Shown here: one piece after another, positions 34,652 through 42,913 of the stretch
How the letters are laid out: every line of letters begins with the position of its first letter
Numbering within the stretch: the first letter of the stretch is position 1
Origin: Inhella inkyongensis
GTDB lineage: Bacteria > Pseudomonadota > Gammaproteobacteria > Burkholderiales > Burkholderiaceae_C
NCBI RefSeq assembly: GCF_005952805.1
Contig: NZ_CP040709.1
Span: 3,224,001 to 3,288,000 of the forward strand
Reading direction: 5' to 3'
DNA length: 64,000 bases
Made by a program: the position numbers and the translations under genes
Notes under the pieces: generated by a model
What the model was told of the DNA's origin: nothing
What the model saw: the letters and a program-made list of their open reading frames with translations, nothing else
Databases searched by the model: none

Positions 34652-35546
34652 CGCGATCCGCCTGCTGGCGGTGCGCAAGGCCTTCGGCGCGCTGCAGGCC
34701 GTGGATGGCGTGGACCTGCAGGTGCCGCGCGGCGAACTGTTCGGCCTGATCGGTCACAACGGCGCAGGCAAGAGCACGCTGTTCCGCATCATGCTGGGCC
34801 TGGCCACGGCCGACAGCGGCTCGGTCGAAGTGGCCGGCTGCGCGGTAGGTGGCCCGCAATGGCGCGAGGCCCGGCGCCGCATCGGCTATCTGCCCGAGCA
34901 GCTCGCGCTCTATGACAACCTGAACGCCCGCGAGACCCTGGCCTTCTTCGCCCGGCTCAAGGGCGCCTCGACCGAACAGATCGAACCCCTGCTGGCCCGC
35001 GTGGGGCTGACGGCGGCGGCCGACCGACCGGTGCGCACCTACAGCAAGGGCATGCGCCAACGCCTGGGCCTGGCCCAGGCGCTGTTGGGCAGCCCCCAGG
35101 TACTGTTCCTGGACGAACCGAGCAACGGCCTGGATCCGCAAGCCATTCGCGAGTTCTACGACTTGCTGGCCGAGCTGCGCGCGCAAGGCGTGACGGTGAT
35201 CATCACCTCGCACATCCTGGCCGAGTTGCAGCAGCGCGTGGACCGGCTCGCCATCCTGGCCAATGGCCGCGTGGTGGCGCAGGGCAGCGTGCAGGCCCTG
35301 CGCGAGCAGCTTGCCCTGCCCCTCGAGGTGGCGCTGCGCGGCAGCCCCGCGCTGCTGCAACAGGCCGCCAGCGTGGCCGGGGCCGCCCATGCGCCGCGCC
35401 ATCAAGACGGCCTGCTGCACCTGCGCTGTGAACGCGCGGACAAGATGACCCTGCTGGCCCGCCTAGCACCGCTGGCCGCGCAGCTGGAGGACCTGCAGAT
35501 CCACGAGCCCAGCCTGGAAGACCTGTACTTCGGAGTGGCGCGATGA
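34629..35546 (+). CDS. nosF: NosF ABC transporter ATP-binding protein
   Basis: 305 residues. TTG 34629 is chosen because GGAAGGA (34617-34623) precedes it and the product starts at a sensible ABC N-terminus; it overlaps nosD by 23 bp. Walker A is GHNGAGKST, the signature is YSKGMRQRLGLAQALLG, Walker B is VLFLDEPSNGLDP, and the switch His is in IITSHILAEL. It powers NosY/NosD action in NosZ maturation. Confidence 0.95.
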   Translation: MDAISHTDAIRLLAVRKAFGALQAVDGVDLQVPRGELFGLIGHNGAGKSTLFRIMLGLATADSGSVEVAGCAVGGPQWREARRRIGYLPEQLALYDNLNARETLAFFARLKGASTEQIEPLLARVGLTAAADRPVRTYSKGMRQRLGLAQALLGSPQVLFLDEPSNGLDPQAIREFYDLLAELRAQGVTVIITSHILAELQQRVDRLAILANGRVVAQGSVQALREQLALPLEVALRGSPALLQQAASVAGAAHAPRHQDGLLHLRCERADKMTLLARLAPLAAQLEDLQIHEPSLEDLYFGVAR

Positions 35547-36442
35547 GCCTACTGCCTGCAGACGGCCCCGCCGTTCCGACCCCGATCCCGATCCCGATGC
35601 CGGTGCCTTCAGGGGCCGCCCAGCCCTCGCCCATCCTGACCCTCGCCGCCAAGGAACTCAAAGAGCGCCTGCGCAACCGCTGGGTGCTGGCCGTGGCCGG
35701 CGTGTTCACCCTGTTCTCGCTGCTCATCACCTACTTCGGCGGCGCCGCCCAGGGTCAGATCGGCCCGCAGTCCCTGGCCTACACGATCAGCTCCCTGGTC
35801 AGCTTGGTGATCTATCTGCTGCCCCTGATCGCGCTGCTGCTGGGCTTTGACACCGTCGTGGGCGAGCGCGAGCGCGGCTCGCTGGAACTGCTGCTGGCCT
35901 ACCCGGTCAGCCGCGCCGAGCTGCTGCTGGGCAAGTTCCTGGGGCTGGCCACGGCGCTCACGCTCTCCACCCTGGCCGGCTTTGCGCTGGTGGGCGTGCT
36001 GCTGTGGCGCCAGTTTGGAGCGGCCGCGCTGCTGCATTACGGCGGCTTTGTGCTCAGCGCCACCCTGCTGGGGCTGAGTTTTCTGAGCCTGGCCCTGCTG
36101 ATTTCCGTGCTGGCCAAGGAGCGCACCCGCGCCTCGGGCCTGGCCATCCTGCTGTGGTTCTTGTTCGTGCTGGTGTTCGACCTGGCCCTCCTAGGCCTGC
36201 TGGTGGGCAGCGGCGGGCAATGGGCGGGCGATTGGTTTGCCTGGCTGCTGCTGGCCAACCCCTGCGATGTCTTTCGCATCGCCAATGTGTTCACCCTCGA
36301 CCAAGTCGGCGGCCTGATGGGCGCCGGCAGTCTGGGCACCCTGGTGCCGCCCGCCTTCGCCAACCCGGCCTTGCTGGGCGCTGCCCTGCTCGCCTGGATT
36401 GCCCTGCCCCTGGGCGCCGCCATCTGGAGATTTAAGCCATGA
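35543..36442 (+). CDS. nosY: NosY ABC permease subunit
   Basis: 299 residues, starting 4 bp inside nosF (ATGA). After an unusual Pro-rich N-terminus (PTPIPIPMPVPSG, encoded by short tandem CCGATCCC-like repeats at 35577-35600) come ILTLAAKELKERLRNRWVLAVAGVF and about six membrane helices. FDTVVGERERGSLELLLAYPVSRAELLLGKFLGL is the ABC-2/NosY coupling block. It partners NosF. Confidence 0.94.
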   Translation: MSLLPADGPAVPTPIPIPMPVPSGAAQPSPILTLAAKELKERLRNRWVLAVAGVFTLFSLLITYFGGAAQGQIGPQSLAYTISSLVSLVIYLLPLIALLLGFDTVVGERERGSLELLLAYPVSRAELLLGKFLGLATALTLSTLAGFALVGVLLWRQFGAAALLHYGGFVLSATLLGLSFLSLALLISVLAKERTRASGLAILLWFLFVLVFDLALLGLLVGSGGQWAGDWFAWLLLANPCDVFRIANVFTLDQVGGLMGAGSLGTLVPPAFANPALLGAALLAWIALPLGAAIWRFKP

Positions 36443-36960
36443 AACGTCGTCACTGCCTGGCCTGCATGGCCTCTCTGAGTACCCTGCCCCTCTTCAGCGC
36501 CTGCAGCCAAGAATCCAAGGCGCCCCAAGGCCCGGTTGAGTTCCAGGCGGGCACCTCCTGCGAACTGGACGGCATGCTGCTGGCCGACTACCCCGGCCCC
36601 AAGGCACAGATCCACTACCAGGGCGCCGAGCAGCCCACCTATCTATGCGACACGGTTGAACTGTTCTCGCTGCTGCTGCAGCCCGAGCAAGTGCGCGTCG
36701 TGCGCGCCGCCTATGTGCAAGACATGGGCCAAACCGACTGGGAGCGCCCCCAGGGTCACTGGGTGGACGCCAAGGCCTGCCACTACGTGCGCGGCAGCAA
36801 GCGCAAGGGCTCCATGGGCCCGACCCTGGCCAGCTTCGCCCGCCAGCAGGATGCCCAGGCCTTCGCCAAGGAGTGGGGCGGTGAGGTGCTGGCCTATGCG
36901 GCCATCACACCCGCCATGGTGGATCTGAGCGGTGGCGCGTTGCACGACAGCCGCATGTGA
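36439..36960 (+). CDS. nosL: NosL copper chaperone lipoprotein
   Basis: 173 residues, overlapping nosY by 4 bp. The leader ends in a lipobox (LFSAC). SCELDGMLLADYPGPKAQIHY is the NosL Cu(I)-binding block, with Cys and Met spaced as C-x4-M, and GHWVDAKACHYVRGSKRKGSMGPTLASFA is the conserved C-terminal part. It delivers Cu(I) for NosZ maturation. A second NosL-type gene follows at 36977. Confidence 0.93.
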   Translation: MKRRHCLACMASLSTLPLFSACSQESKAPQGPVEFQAGTSCELDGMLLADYPGPKAQIHYQGAEQPTYLCDTVELFSLLLQPEQVRVVRAAYVQDMGQTDWERPQGHWVDAKACHYVRGSKRKGSMGPTLASFARQQDAQAFAKEWGGEVLAYAAITPAMVDLSGGALHDSRM

Positions 36961-36976
36961 TCGGCGTGAGCGTGCT

Positions 36977-37576
36977 GTGACGCAGAGCCGCCGCACCGTC
37001 CTGCGACTGGGCCTGGGCGCCTTGGCCGCCAGCGCCTGCGCCGGCACGGTGCTGGCCTTGCGCCGCCGCCCCGCGCCTGACTTGCCGTCGGACCTCTGCA
37101 TCACCGCGCCGGCCTGGCCCTATGACCCCCAGGCCGGGCTGCCCGCCCAGGCGCCGCGCCGCGTGCCCGCCGAGGCGCGCTGCCCGGTCTGCGGCATGTT
37201 CCCGGCCCGCCAGCCCCGTTGGGCTGCGCAGCTGCGCTACCTTGACGACAGCGCCCAGTTCTTTGACTCGCCCCTGACCCTGGCCCTGTGGTGGCAGGCG
37301 CCCACGCGCTACAGCCCCGGACGGCAACAAACGGACGTGGCGGCCCTGTGGGTGCAGGACTTCGCGAGCGGACGCTGGCTGGATGCCACCCAGGCCCATT
37401 ACGTCCACGGCTCGCGCGAGCGCGGCCCCATGCGCAACGGCAATTTGCCGCCGTTTGGCGACAGCGCCACGGCGCAAGTCTTTGCCAAGGCCAACGGTGG
37501 CCGTGTGCTGTCCTGGCGGGAACTGGATGCCGAGCTGCTGCGCGCGCTGGACACTCGGATACACGACCATGCTTGA
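36977..37576 (+). CDS. second NosL-family protein, membrane-anchored
   Basis: 199 residues from GTG 36977, 16 bp after nosL. The leader TQSRRTVLRLGLGALAASACAGTVLA has an RR motif and hydrophobic core. The domain has RCPVCGMFPARQPRWAAQL, the CxxCGMF form of the NosL copper site, then GRWLDATQAHYVHGSRERGPM and FAKANGGRVLSW. It differs from the first NosL in its metal motif, so the pair may bind Cu(I) differently or act in sequence (inference). Confidence 0.86.
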   Translation: MTQSRRTVLRLGLGALAASACAGTVLALRRRPAPDLPSDLCITAPAWPYDPQAGLPAQAPRRVPAEARCPVCGMFPARQPRWAAQLRYLDDSAQFFDSPLTLALWWQAPTRYSPGRQQTDVAALWVQDFASGRWLDATQAHYVHGSRERGPMRNGNLPPFGDSATAQVFAKANGGRVLSWRELDAELLRALDTRIHDHA

Positions 37577-38390
37577 TCGTCGCCTGTTCCTGGGCGCCAT
37601 CGCTTGGGGTGCCTCTGGCGTGGCCCGGGCGGCAGCGCCGGCGGCCCCTGATCGGCCGCAGCTGCGACATCCCGACGGCTCTCTGTTCGAGTTCGAGCCT
37701 GATCTGAAACATTGGTGCCTCAGTGCCGATGGCGCGTGGCTGCTGACGCACAGCGGCGCGCTGCTGAGCCTGCGGGACACCCGCGAACTGCGGGTCGTGG
37801 CCCAGCACCCTTGCCGCACCAAGACCGGCCAGCCGGTCGAGAAGCTTGCGGCCAGCGCCGCCCTGGCCGCCCGTCGCAGCCTGGTGCTGGCCCCGGCCGG
37901 CGCGGGCGAGCTGTGGGAGCTGTACCTGGACCCGCTGGCCGAGGACTTCTACGAGGGCCTGGTGCACGATTTCCGCTTCGGCGAGGGCGTGCCCACCCAG
38001 GGCTATCTGGGCCTGCGCCGCATGCCCATGCCAGAGCCTTTGACCCGGCTGCAGGCCCACCCGCAGCACTTCCATCTGGCCGCCTGCAGCGCCAGCGGCC
38101 AGGCCCTGCTGCTCAATCTGGACGCCCGCCGCGTGGCTGCGCGCCTGGGGCCAGCCTGGGAGCTGTCCTGCGCAGGACCGGCCCCCGACACCCTGGTGCT
38201 CAGCCGAGGCCAAGGGCTGCGTCTGATTGATTTGAGCGAGGGCCGTACCTTGGCGCAGCTCGAATTGCCCGATCTGCCCCGAAGTTTGGCGGCCGGCCCG
38301 GGCTCGCTGTGTGTGCAGCTGCAGAACGGCCAGCGCTTGCAATTGAACGGTGCGCTGCAGATTCAGGCGACTCACAGCGGCTGCGAATAG
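37569..38390 (+). CDS. NirF/cytochrome cd1-like propeller protein at the end of the nos operon
   Basis: 273 residues; ATG 37569 overlaps the preceding gene by 8 bp. Leader DRRLFLGAIAWGASGVARA. The segment ELWELYLDPLAEDFYEGLVHDFRFGEGV followed by LGLRRMPMPEPL is strongly reminiscent of NirF and heme d1 propeller domains, in which (D/E)GLVHD(Y/F)RMGE recurs. There is no heme c motif and the protein is shorter than NirF (about 390 residues). It is last in the nos transcription unit. It may be a reduced d1-type propeller acting in NosZ or NirS maturation; the family match is by eye. Confidence 0.6.
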   Translation: MLDRRLFLGAIAWGASGVARAAAPAAPDRPQLRHPDGSLFEFEPDLKHWCLSADGAWLLTHSGALLSLRDTRELRVVAQHPCRTKTGQPVEKLAASAALAARRSLVLAPAGAGELWELYLDPLAEDFYEGLVHDFRFGEGVPTQGYLGLRRMPMPEPLTRLQAHPQHFHLAACSASGQALLLNLDARRVAARLGPAWELSCAGPAPDTLVLSRGQGLRLIDLSEGRTLAQLELPDLPRSLAAGPGSLCVQLQNGQRLQLNGALQIQATHSGCE

Positions 38391-38414
38391 CCTGCAAGCG
38401 CTCCGCTCGCGACC

Positions 38415-38429
38415 TTCAGTTCCACTGAA
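38415..38429. promoter_or_regulatory. small palindrome before the dioxygenase gene
   Basis: TTCAGT-TCC-ACTGAA, 34 bp before the next ATG and 24 bp after the last nos-unit stop. It could be an operator or a weak transcript-end hairpin; no T-run. Confidence 0.3.
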
Positions 38430-38463
38430 CGGTCCGGCGCCGGCGGGCCGCCACACTGGCGCA

Positions 38464-39264
38464 ATGTCCACCCCACTGCCCACCTACTTCCTGTCCCATG
38501 GCGGCGGCCCCTGGCCCTTCATGGAGGGCGCATTCCGGCGCCACTTCGATCGGCTGGAGAGCGTGCTGGCCGGAATCCCTGCCGAACTCGCCGAACGGCC
38601 CCGCGCCGTGCTGGTGGTGACCGCGCACTGGGAGGGCGAATCCTTCCGGGTCAGCAGCCATCCGCGGCCCCCCATGGTCTACGACTACAGCGGCTTCCCA
38701 CCGCACACCTACCAGGCCCAGTACCCCGCCCCGGGAGACCCAGCACTGGCCGCCGAGGTCGTCGCACGCTTGCAGACGGGGGGCGTGGCCGCCGCAGCCG
38801 ATTCAGAGCGCGGCTTCGACCATGGCAGCTTCAGCACCGTGTTGCCGATGTATCCGCAGGCCGATATGCCGCTGGTGCAGCTCTCGCTGCAGCGCAGCCT
38901 GGACCCCACCCTGCATCTGCGCGCCGGCCAGTTGCTGGCGCCGCTGCGCGCCCAGGGCGTGCTGATCCTAGGCAGTGGGCTGAGCTTTCACAATTTGCGC
39001 GCTTTTGATGCCCGCTCACAGGAACCGTCGCGCCAGTTCGACGACTGGCTGCAGCAGGCCCTGCGGCAATCCCCCGCCGCGCGCCGCCAGGCCTTGATCG
39101 ACTGGGCACAGGCGCCCCAGGCCCGCTTTGCGCATCCGCGCGAGGACCATCTGCTGCCGCTGATGGTGGCCGCCGGGGCCGCCGAGGACGACCCGGCCCA
39201 ACTGCACTACCACCAGCAGGATTTCATGGGCGGTCTGGCGGTCTCGGGCTTTCGCTTCGGCTGA
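38464..39264 (+). CDS. DODA-type extradiol dioxygenase family protein
   Basis: 266 residues. FLSHGGGPWPFMEG, VVTAHWEGESFRVSSHP, GFDHGSFSTVLPMYP and HPREDHLLPLMVAAGAA carry the conserved His and Glu metal-site residues of the LigB/DODA family (YgiD-like). The family opens catechol-type rings or has related activities; substrate unknown. It converges on a GST gene with the stops one base apart. Confidence 0.88.
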   Translation: MSTPLPTYFLSHGGGPWPFMEGAFRRHFDRLESVLAGIPAELAERPRAVLVVTAHWEGESFRVSSHPRPPMVYDYSGFPPHTYQAQYPAPGDPALAAEVVARLQTGGVAAAADSERGFDHGSFSTVLPMYPQADMPLVQLSLQRSLDPTLHLRAGQLLAPLRAQGVLILGSGLSFHNLRAFDARSQEPSRQFDDWLQQALRQSPAARRQALIDWAQAPQARFAHPREDHLLPLMVAAGAAEDDPAQLHYHQQDFMGGLAVSGFRFG

Positions 39265-39265
39265 G

Positions 39266-39874
39266 TCAGAGCACGGCCTCTGGCGCCTGCCAGCCCGGCA
39301 AAGCCTGGATGCGCGCCAACCAGGCTTGCACGGCGGGCCAATCGGCAGCCTGCAGGCCGGCCTGCGGCAACCAGAACAGGTAGGCGCACAGGGAAAGATC
39401 GGCCACGCTGGGGCCGCCATCCAGGATCCAATCGCGCGCCGACAAATGCTGCGCCAGCGTATCGAGGTCGGCACGGGCACGGGCTTCCAACCACTGCTCA
39501 ACCGCCGCCGGCTGCGCCACCCACCCGCGCGAGAAGCGCAGATTGGGCACCGAGAAGCCGACACGGTTGGCCTCCCAAAACAACCAGCGCCGCAGCATCT
39601 CGCGCTCGGACTCGGGCACAGCCCAAGGTCCGGCCGGGTCGGCATGATCGACCAGGTGCAGCAGGATCGCGTTCGATTGCGCGAGCACTTGCTCGCCATG
39701 TACCAGCAGCGGCACCTCGCCATAGGGGCTGAGTGTTCGAAAGGGCTCAGGCCGCTGATCGCGGGGCAAGCCCAAATCGATGCGCTCATAGCGGTGCAGC
39801 TGCCCCATCATCAGCAGGGCCAGTCGGACCTTGTAGCTGTGGCCCGAGTCGCGGGCGCCGTAGAGGGTCAGCAT
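39266..39874 (-). CDS. glutathione S-transferase family protein
   Basis: 202 residues from ATG 39874 (MLTLYGARDSGHSYKVRLAL). The thioredoxin-like half has PYGEVPLLVHGEQVLAQSNAILLHL, with the cis-Pro V-P and the glutathione-binding Q-S, and the helical half has RDWILDGGPSVADLSLCAYLFWL, the N-capping box. It is a general conjugation or peroxidase enzyme; substrate unknown. Confidence 0.9.
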   Translation of the reverse strand: MLTLYGARDSGHSYKVRLALLMMGQLHRYERIDLGLPRDQRPEPFRTLSPYGEVPLLVHGEQVLAQSNAILLHLVDHADPAGPWAVPESEREMLRRWLFWEANRVGFSVPNLRFSRGWVAQPAAVEQWLEARARADLDTLAQHLSARDWILDGGPSVADLSLCAYLFWLPQAGLQAADWPAVQAWLARIQALPGWQAPEAVL

Positions 39875-40116
39875 GGGGTGGGCACCCGAGCCTGAGCATC
39901 GGCCTGCGGGGCCAGCAAGGCAATGGCGCCGGCCGCGACACGGATCCGCGCCCCAGTTCGGGTTGCGCAATGAGAGGCGGCCAGGGGTTGGGCTGGTGCG
40001 AAGAGTCGGATCATGAGAGGCGCTGAGAGGTGCCGGGAGGATCGGTTCACTGTAGGTGGTGTGCCCGTTGAATCCGGACCGCCCTCCCGAACGGAGTGTG
40101 GCGCGATCAATGAGGC

Positions 40117-40138
40117 AATTTCTGTATTGACAGAAATT
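40117..40138. promoter_or_regulatory. operator upstream of the GbsR-type regulator (copy 1 of 2)
   Basis: AATTTCTGT-ATTG-ACAGAAATT, a perfect 9-bp inverted repeat with 4-bp spacer, 23 bp before the regulator ATG. The core ATTTC-N10-GAAAT recurs at 40787-40806. Confidence 0.7.
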
Positions 40139-40161
40139 ACATACCAACTAGACTGGAAGCT

Positions 40162-40746
40162 ATGCAACTCACCGACATTGGCCGCCGTTTCATCGTCCAC
40201 TGGGGCGAAATGGGCTCCAGCTGGGGCGTCAATCGCAGCGTGGCGCAGATCCATGCCCTGCTCTTCTTCCATGGCAGCCCCCTGCATGCCGAAGAACTGG
40301 CCGACACCCTGGGCATTGCGCGCAGCAACGTCAGCAACAGCCTGAAGGAGTTGCTGAACTGGAATCTGATCCGTGTCACCCATGTCCTGGGTGACCGGCG
40401 CGACTACTACGAGACCAGCGGCGATGTGTGGGAGCTGTTCCGCACCATCGTGCGCGAGCGCAAGGAACGCGAGTTCGACCCCACCGTGCGCCTGTTGCGT
40501 GAGTTGGCGGCAGATCCAGCGCTGGCGGGCGAATCGGCCGCGACCCAAGACAGGCTGCGCAGCACCCAGGAGTTCATGCAAACCCTTGGCGCCTGGAGCG
40601 ACGAGATGCTGCGCCTGTCTCCCGCCACCTTGGAAAAGATTCTGCGCCTGGGCGCCCAGGTGCAGCGTTTCGTGCGTCCTGCCGACGAATCCCCCCCCAT
40701 CCATCCGGAGGCCCTGCCCGTGCCGCCTCAACTGCCCCCCTACTGA
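40162..40746 (+). CDS. GbsR/MarR-family transcriptional regulator
   Basis: 194 residues. GRRFIVHWGEMGSSWGVNRSVAQIHALLFFHGSPLHAEELADTLGIARSNVSNSLKELLNWNLIRVTHVLGDRRDYYETSGDVWEL is the GbsR-type winged helix: the SSWG-x-R-S start, recognition helix near SNVSNSLKEL, and GDRRDYYE wing. Near-identical palindromes lie before this gene and before the next one, so it probably represses or activates both itself and the downstream five-gene operon. The inducer is unknown. Confidence 0.88.
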   Translation: MQLTDIGRRFIVHWGEMGSSWGVNRSVAQIHALLFFHGSPLHAEELADTLGIARSNVSNSLKELLNWNLIRVTHVLGDRRDYYETSGDVWELFRTIVRERKEREFDPTVRLLRELAADPALAGESAATQDRLRSTQEFMQTLGAWSDEMLRLSPATLEKILRLGAQVQRFVRPADESPPIHPEALPVPPQLPPY

Positions 40747-40756
40747 TTCCTCCCTT

Positions 40757-40777
40757 GGCGCCCCGGCGCCTCTTTTT
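40757..40777 (+). terminator. terminator after the regulator gene
   Basis: GGCGCC-CC-GGCGCC followed by TCTTTTT, 10 bp after the regulator stop and just before the second operator. It would separate regulator and operon transcripts. Confidence 0.65.
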
Positions 40778-40786
40778 GACCCAACA

Positions 40787-40806
40787 ATTTCAGTTCATAC
40801 AGAAAT
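40787..40806. promoter_or_regulatory. operator at the DCC gene start (copy 2 of 2)
   Basis: ATTTC-AGTTCATACA-GAAAT, same arms and 10-bp spacing as the site at 40118-40137. It overlaps the ATG at 40805, so protein bound here would be expected to block transcription from a promoter just upstream. Confidence 0.6.
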
Positions 40807-41269
40807 GCCAGCCAACACAGCCATAACACCCGAACTGCGGGTCTTTTACGACGGCGCCTGCCAGCTCTGCCGCGCCGAAATGCACAACCTGATGGCCCGC
40901 GATGTGGGCGGCCGCATCGAATTCGTGGACGCCAGCCACCCCAAGTTCGATCCCCAGCCCTTGGGCGTCACGCTCGAGGCAATGATGAATGCCTTGCATG
41001 TGCGCCGTCTCTCTGACGATGCCTGGCTGATCGGCGTCCCCGCCTTCGAGGCCCTGTACGCCGCGACTGGCCAAACCGGAGTGGCCCGGGCGCTGCGCCA
41101 CCCGGTGCTGGCCGCGCTGGCTGAGCGCACCTACCCCTGGGTGGTGCGGCACAGGCACCACCTGCCACAGGCTCCCATCCGCTGGGTTTTTGAGCGCGCG
41201 CGGCGTCGTGCCGCTGAGGCCGCAGCCCTTCGCACCCAAGCTTGCCGGGACGGCAGCTGCCGTCTTTGA
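40805..41269 (+). CDS. DCC-family (DUF393) thiol-oxidoreductase-like protein
   Basis: 154 residues from ATG 40805. VFYDGACQLCRAEM contains the DxxCxxC motif that names the DCC family, followed by FVDASHP and GVPAFEALYAATGQ. Family members have a thioredoxin-like fold and predicted disulfide chemistry. It opens the operon DCC, small membrane protein, SDR, DoxX-like, DUF2269. Confidence 0.85.
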   Translation: MPANTAITPELRVFYDGACQLCRAEMHNLMARDVGGRIEFVDASHPKFDPQPLGVTLEAMMNALHVRRLSDDAWLIGVPAFEALYAATGQTGVARALRHPVLAALAERTYPWVVRHRHHLPQAPIRWVFERARRRAAEAAALRTQACRDGSCRL

Positions 41270-41289
41270 CACATCAACCGGAGATCCTC

Positions 41290-41679
41290 ATGTCCACGCT
41301 GAACTTCGCCCTCACTCTGGCGCTGGCCGCCATCGGCCCGGTGCTCGCAATCAGCTATCTGCGGCCCATCCTGCTGCGCCTATTGCAAAGCCAGTGCCAG
41401 GGCCAAACCGACAGCGCGGACTTCTGGGTCCGCTCGGCCTACGTCCTTGCTGTCTGCGGCACGCTGCTGCTGGCTCTCAGCTTCGGCGCCTATCGGCAAG
41501 ACACCCTGGAGGCGCTGGAACGCGCTCTCTGGCTGGTGGCCGCCGGCACCTTTGGCACCGTGGCCTTCATCACCCGGCAGGTCTGGGGCCCCGTCCGACT
41601 GGCCCAGCATCAGCAGCAATTGGCGCTGCAGCGCGAGCAGATGGAAAGCGCCAAGGCCCAGCGCGCTGGGGCCGTCTGA
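41290..41679 (+). CDS. small membrane protein of unknown family
   Basis: 129 residues from ATG 41290 (CGGAGA upstream). Two to three hydrophobic helices are visible: NFALTLALAAIGPVLAISYL, SAYVLAVCGTLLLALSFGAY and ALWLVAAGTFGTVAFITRQVW. The C-terminus is a charged, Gln-rich helix (HQQQLALQREQMESAKAQRAG), probably cytoplasmic. I do not recognise the family. Its stop overlaps the next ATG (TGATG). Confidence 0.7.
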   Translation: MSTLNFALTLALAAIGPVLAISYLRPILLRLLQSQCQGQTDSADFWVRSAYVLAVCGTLLLALSFGAYRQDTLEALERALWLVAAGTFGTVAFITRQVWGPVRLAQHQQQLALQREQMESAKAQRAGAV

Positions 41680-42551
41680 TGCACGTGCTGCTGATCGGCG
41701 CCGGGGGCTTCATCGGCCAACACGCCCATCGAGCCCTGGCGGCCGCGGGCCATCGCGTGCACACGCTCAAGCAATCCGGCCCTCCAGCGCTAGATTGGTC
41801 CGCGGCGCACCGTCCCCAGGCCTGGTTTGCGCTACTGAGCGGGATGGATGCTGCGATCTACCTGCCCGGCACTTTGAGAGACCGCCAGGGTGGCCAGCAC
41901 GGTCTGCTGGAGCGCCTGCATCACCATGTGCCCAAGGCACTGGCGCAAGCCTGTGTGGCCCAAGGCGTACCGCGCCTGCTGCATGTGTCGGCCCTGTGCG
42001 GTGCCGACTCGGCCTATGGCCGCAGCAAAAGGGCCGGCGAAGCCGCGCTGGCAGAAATTGCGGCCTGCAATCCGCTGACGCTCCATGTCCTGCGCCCCAG
42101 CGTCGTGATGGGGTCGGGGGGTGTCAGCAGTCGGCAGTTCGAATTCCTCAGCCGCCTGCCCTGGTTAGCCCTGCCGGCCGCGCTCTGGCACTGCCAGATC
42201 CAACCGTTGCACATTGAAGACCTCTGCGAAGCCCTGCTGGCCTGCCTGCTCGCCCCCAGCACCGAACAGCCCTGGCAACTGGTCGGTGCGCAAGTCCACA
42301 CGGTGGCCGGCTGGATTGCCCAGCTGCGAGCCGCCAGTGGGCGCGCACCGGCACGGGTGTTCCGCCTGCCCGATGGCTTGGCCCGATGGAGTGCGCGTGT
42401 CGGCGACTACTGGCCGGGCAGCAGCTGGTGCCGCGAAGCCTTGAGCCTGCTGCAAAGCGACAGCGTGGCGACCGATCCGCAGCAACTCAGCCGGCTGACG
42501 GCTCTACTGGGGCACCCGCCCCGCGACGCCCGCCTCCGGAGGCCTCAATGA
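41679..42551 (+). CDS. NAD(P)-dependent epimerase/SDR-like protein
   Basis: 290 residues. LLIGAGGFIGQHAHRALAAAGHRVH is the Rossmann motif, LHVSALCGADSAYGRSKRAGEAAL provides Ser and the Y-x-x-x-K pair, and LRPSVVMGSGG is the extended-SDR block. QPLHIEDLCEALLACL fits complex I NDUFA9-like or SDR_a5-type proteins. It is coupled to both neighbours by overlapping codons. Substrate unknown. Confidence 0.82.
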   Translation: MHVLLIGAGGFIGQHAHRALAAAGHRVHTLKQSGPPALDWSAAHRPQAWFALLSGMDAAIYLPGTLRDRQGGQHGLLERLHHHVPKALAQACVAQGVPRLLHVSALCGADSAYGRSKRAGEAALAEIAACNPLTLHVLRPSVVMGSGGVSSRQFEFLSRLPWLALPAALWHCQIQPLHIEDLCEALLACLLAPSTEQPWQLVGAQVHTVAGWIAQLRAASGRAPARVFRLPDGLARWSARVGDYWPGSSWCREALSLLQSDSVATDPQQLSRLTALLGHPPRDARLRRPQ

Positions 42552-42913
42552 GAGAGCGCAGCCTGCATCGCGATGGACCGCGCCTAGCCTTGATCGCCAT
42601 CTGGCTGGGCACCGCAGCGGCCAGCCTTTGGGATGGCGGTGCGGCAGGCCAACGCTTGCTGCAGGGCTTCGGCCTATCCACCGCCGTAGCCCTTTTCTTG
42701 GTGTGGGCCGGTGCGCTCTGGGACCTGGCCATCGGCTTGGCGCTGGCCCTTCGTCCCAGCAAATCGATCTACGCACTGGCCCTGATCGGCATGCTGGGCA
42801 TGACCCTGCTGGCCACCCTGCTGCAACCCTCGCTCTGGCTGGACCCCCTGGGTTCGCTGCTCAAAAACCTCGCCATCCTGGCCCTGCTACTGCAAGGCCT
42901 GCACAAGCCATGA
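42548..42913 (+). CDS. DoxX-like membrane protein
   Basis: 121 residues, ATG overlapping the SDR stop. Four helices: LALIAIWLGTAAASLW, VALFLVWAGALWDLAIGLALALRP, SIYALALIGMLGMTLLATLL and LLKNLAILALLLQGL. The pattern W-x-G-A-L-W-D-L-x-I-G and P-L-G-x-L-x-K-N-x-x-I matches the DoxX-like (DUF4267/PF13781) group. Its stop overlaps the DUF2269 start. Confidence 0.78.
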   Translation: MRERSLHRDGPRLALIAIWLGTAAASLWDGGAAGQRLLQGFGLSTAVALFLVWAGALWDLAIGLALALRPSKSIYALALIGMLGMTLLATLLQPSLWLDPLGSLLKNLAILALLLQGLHKP

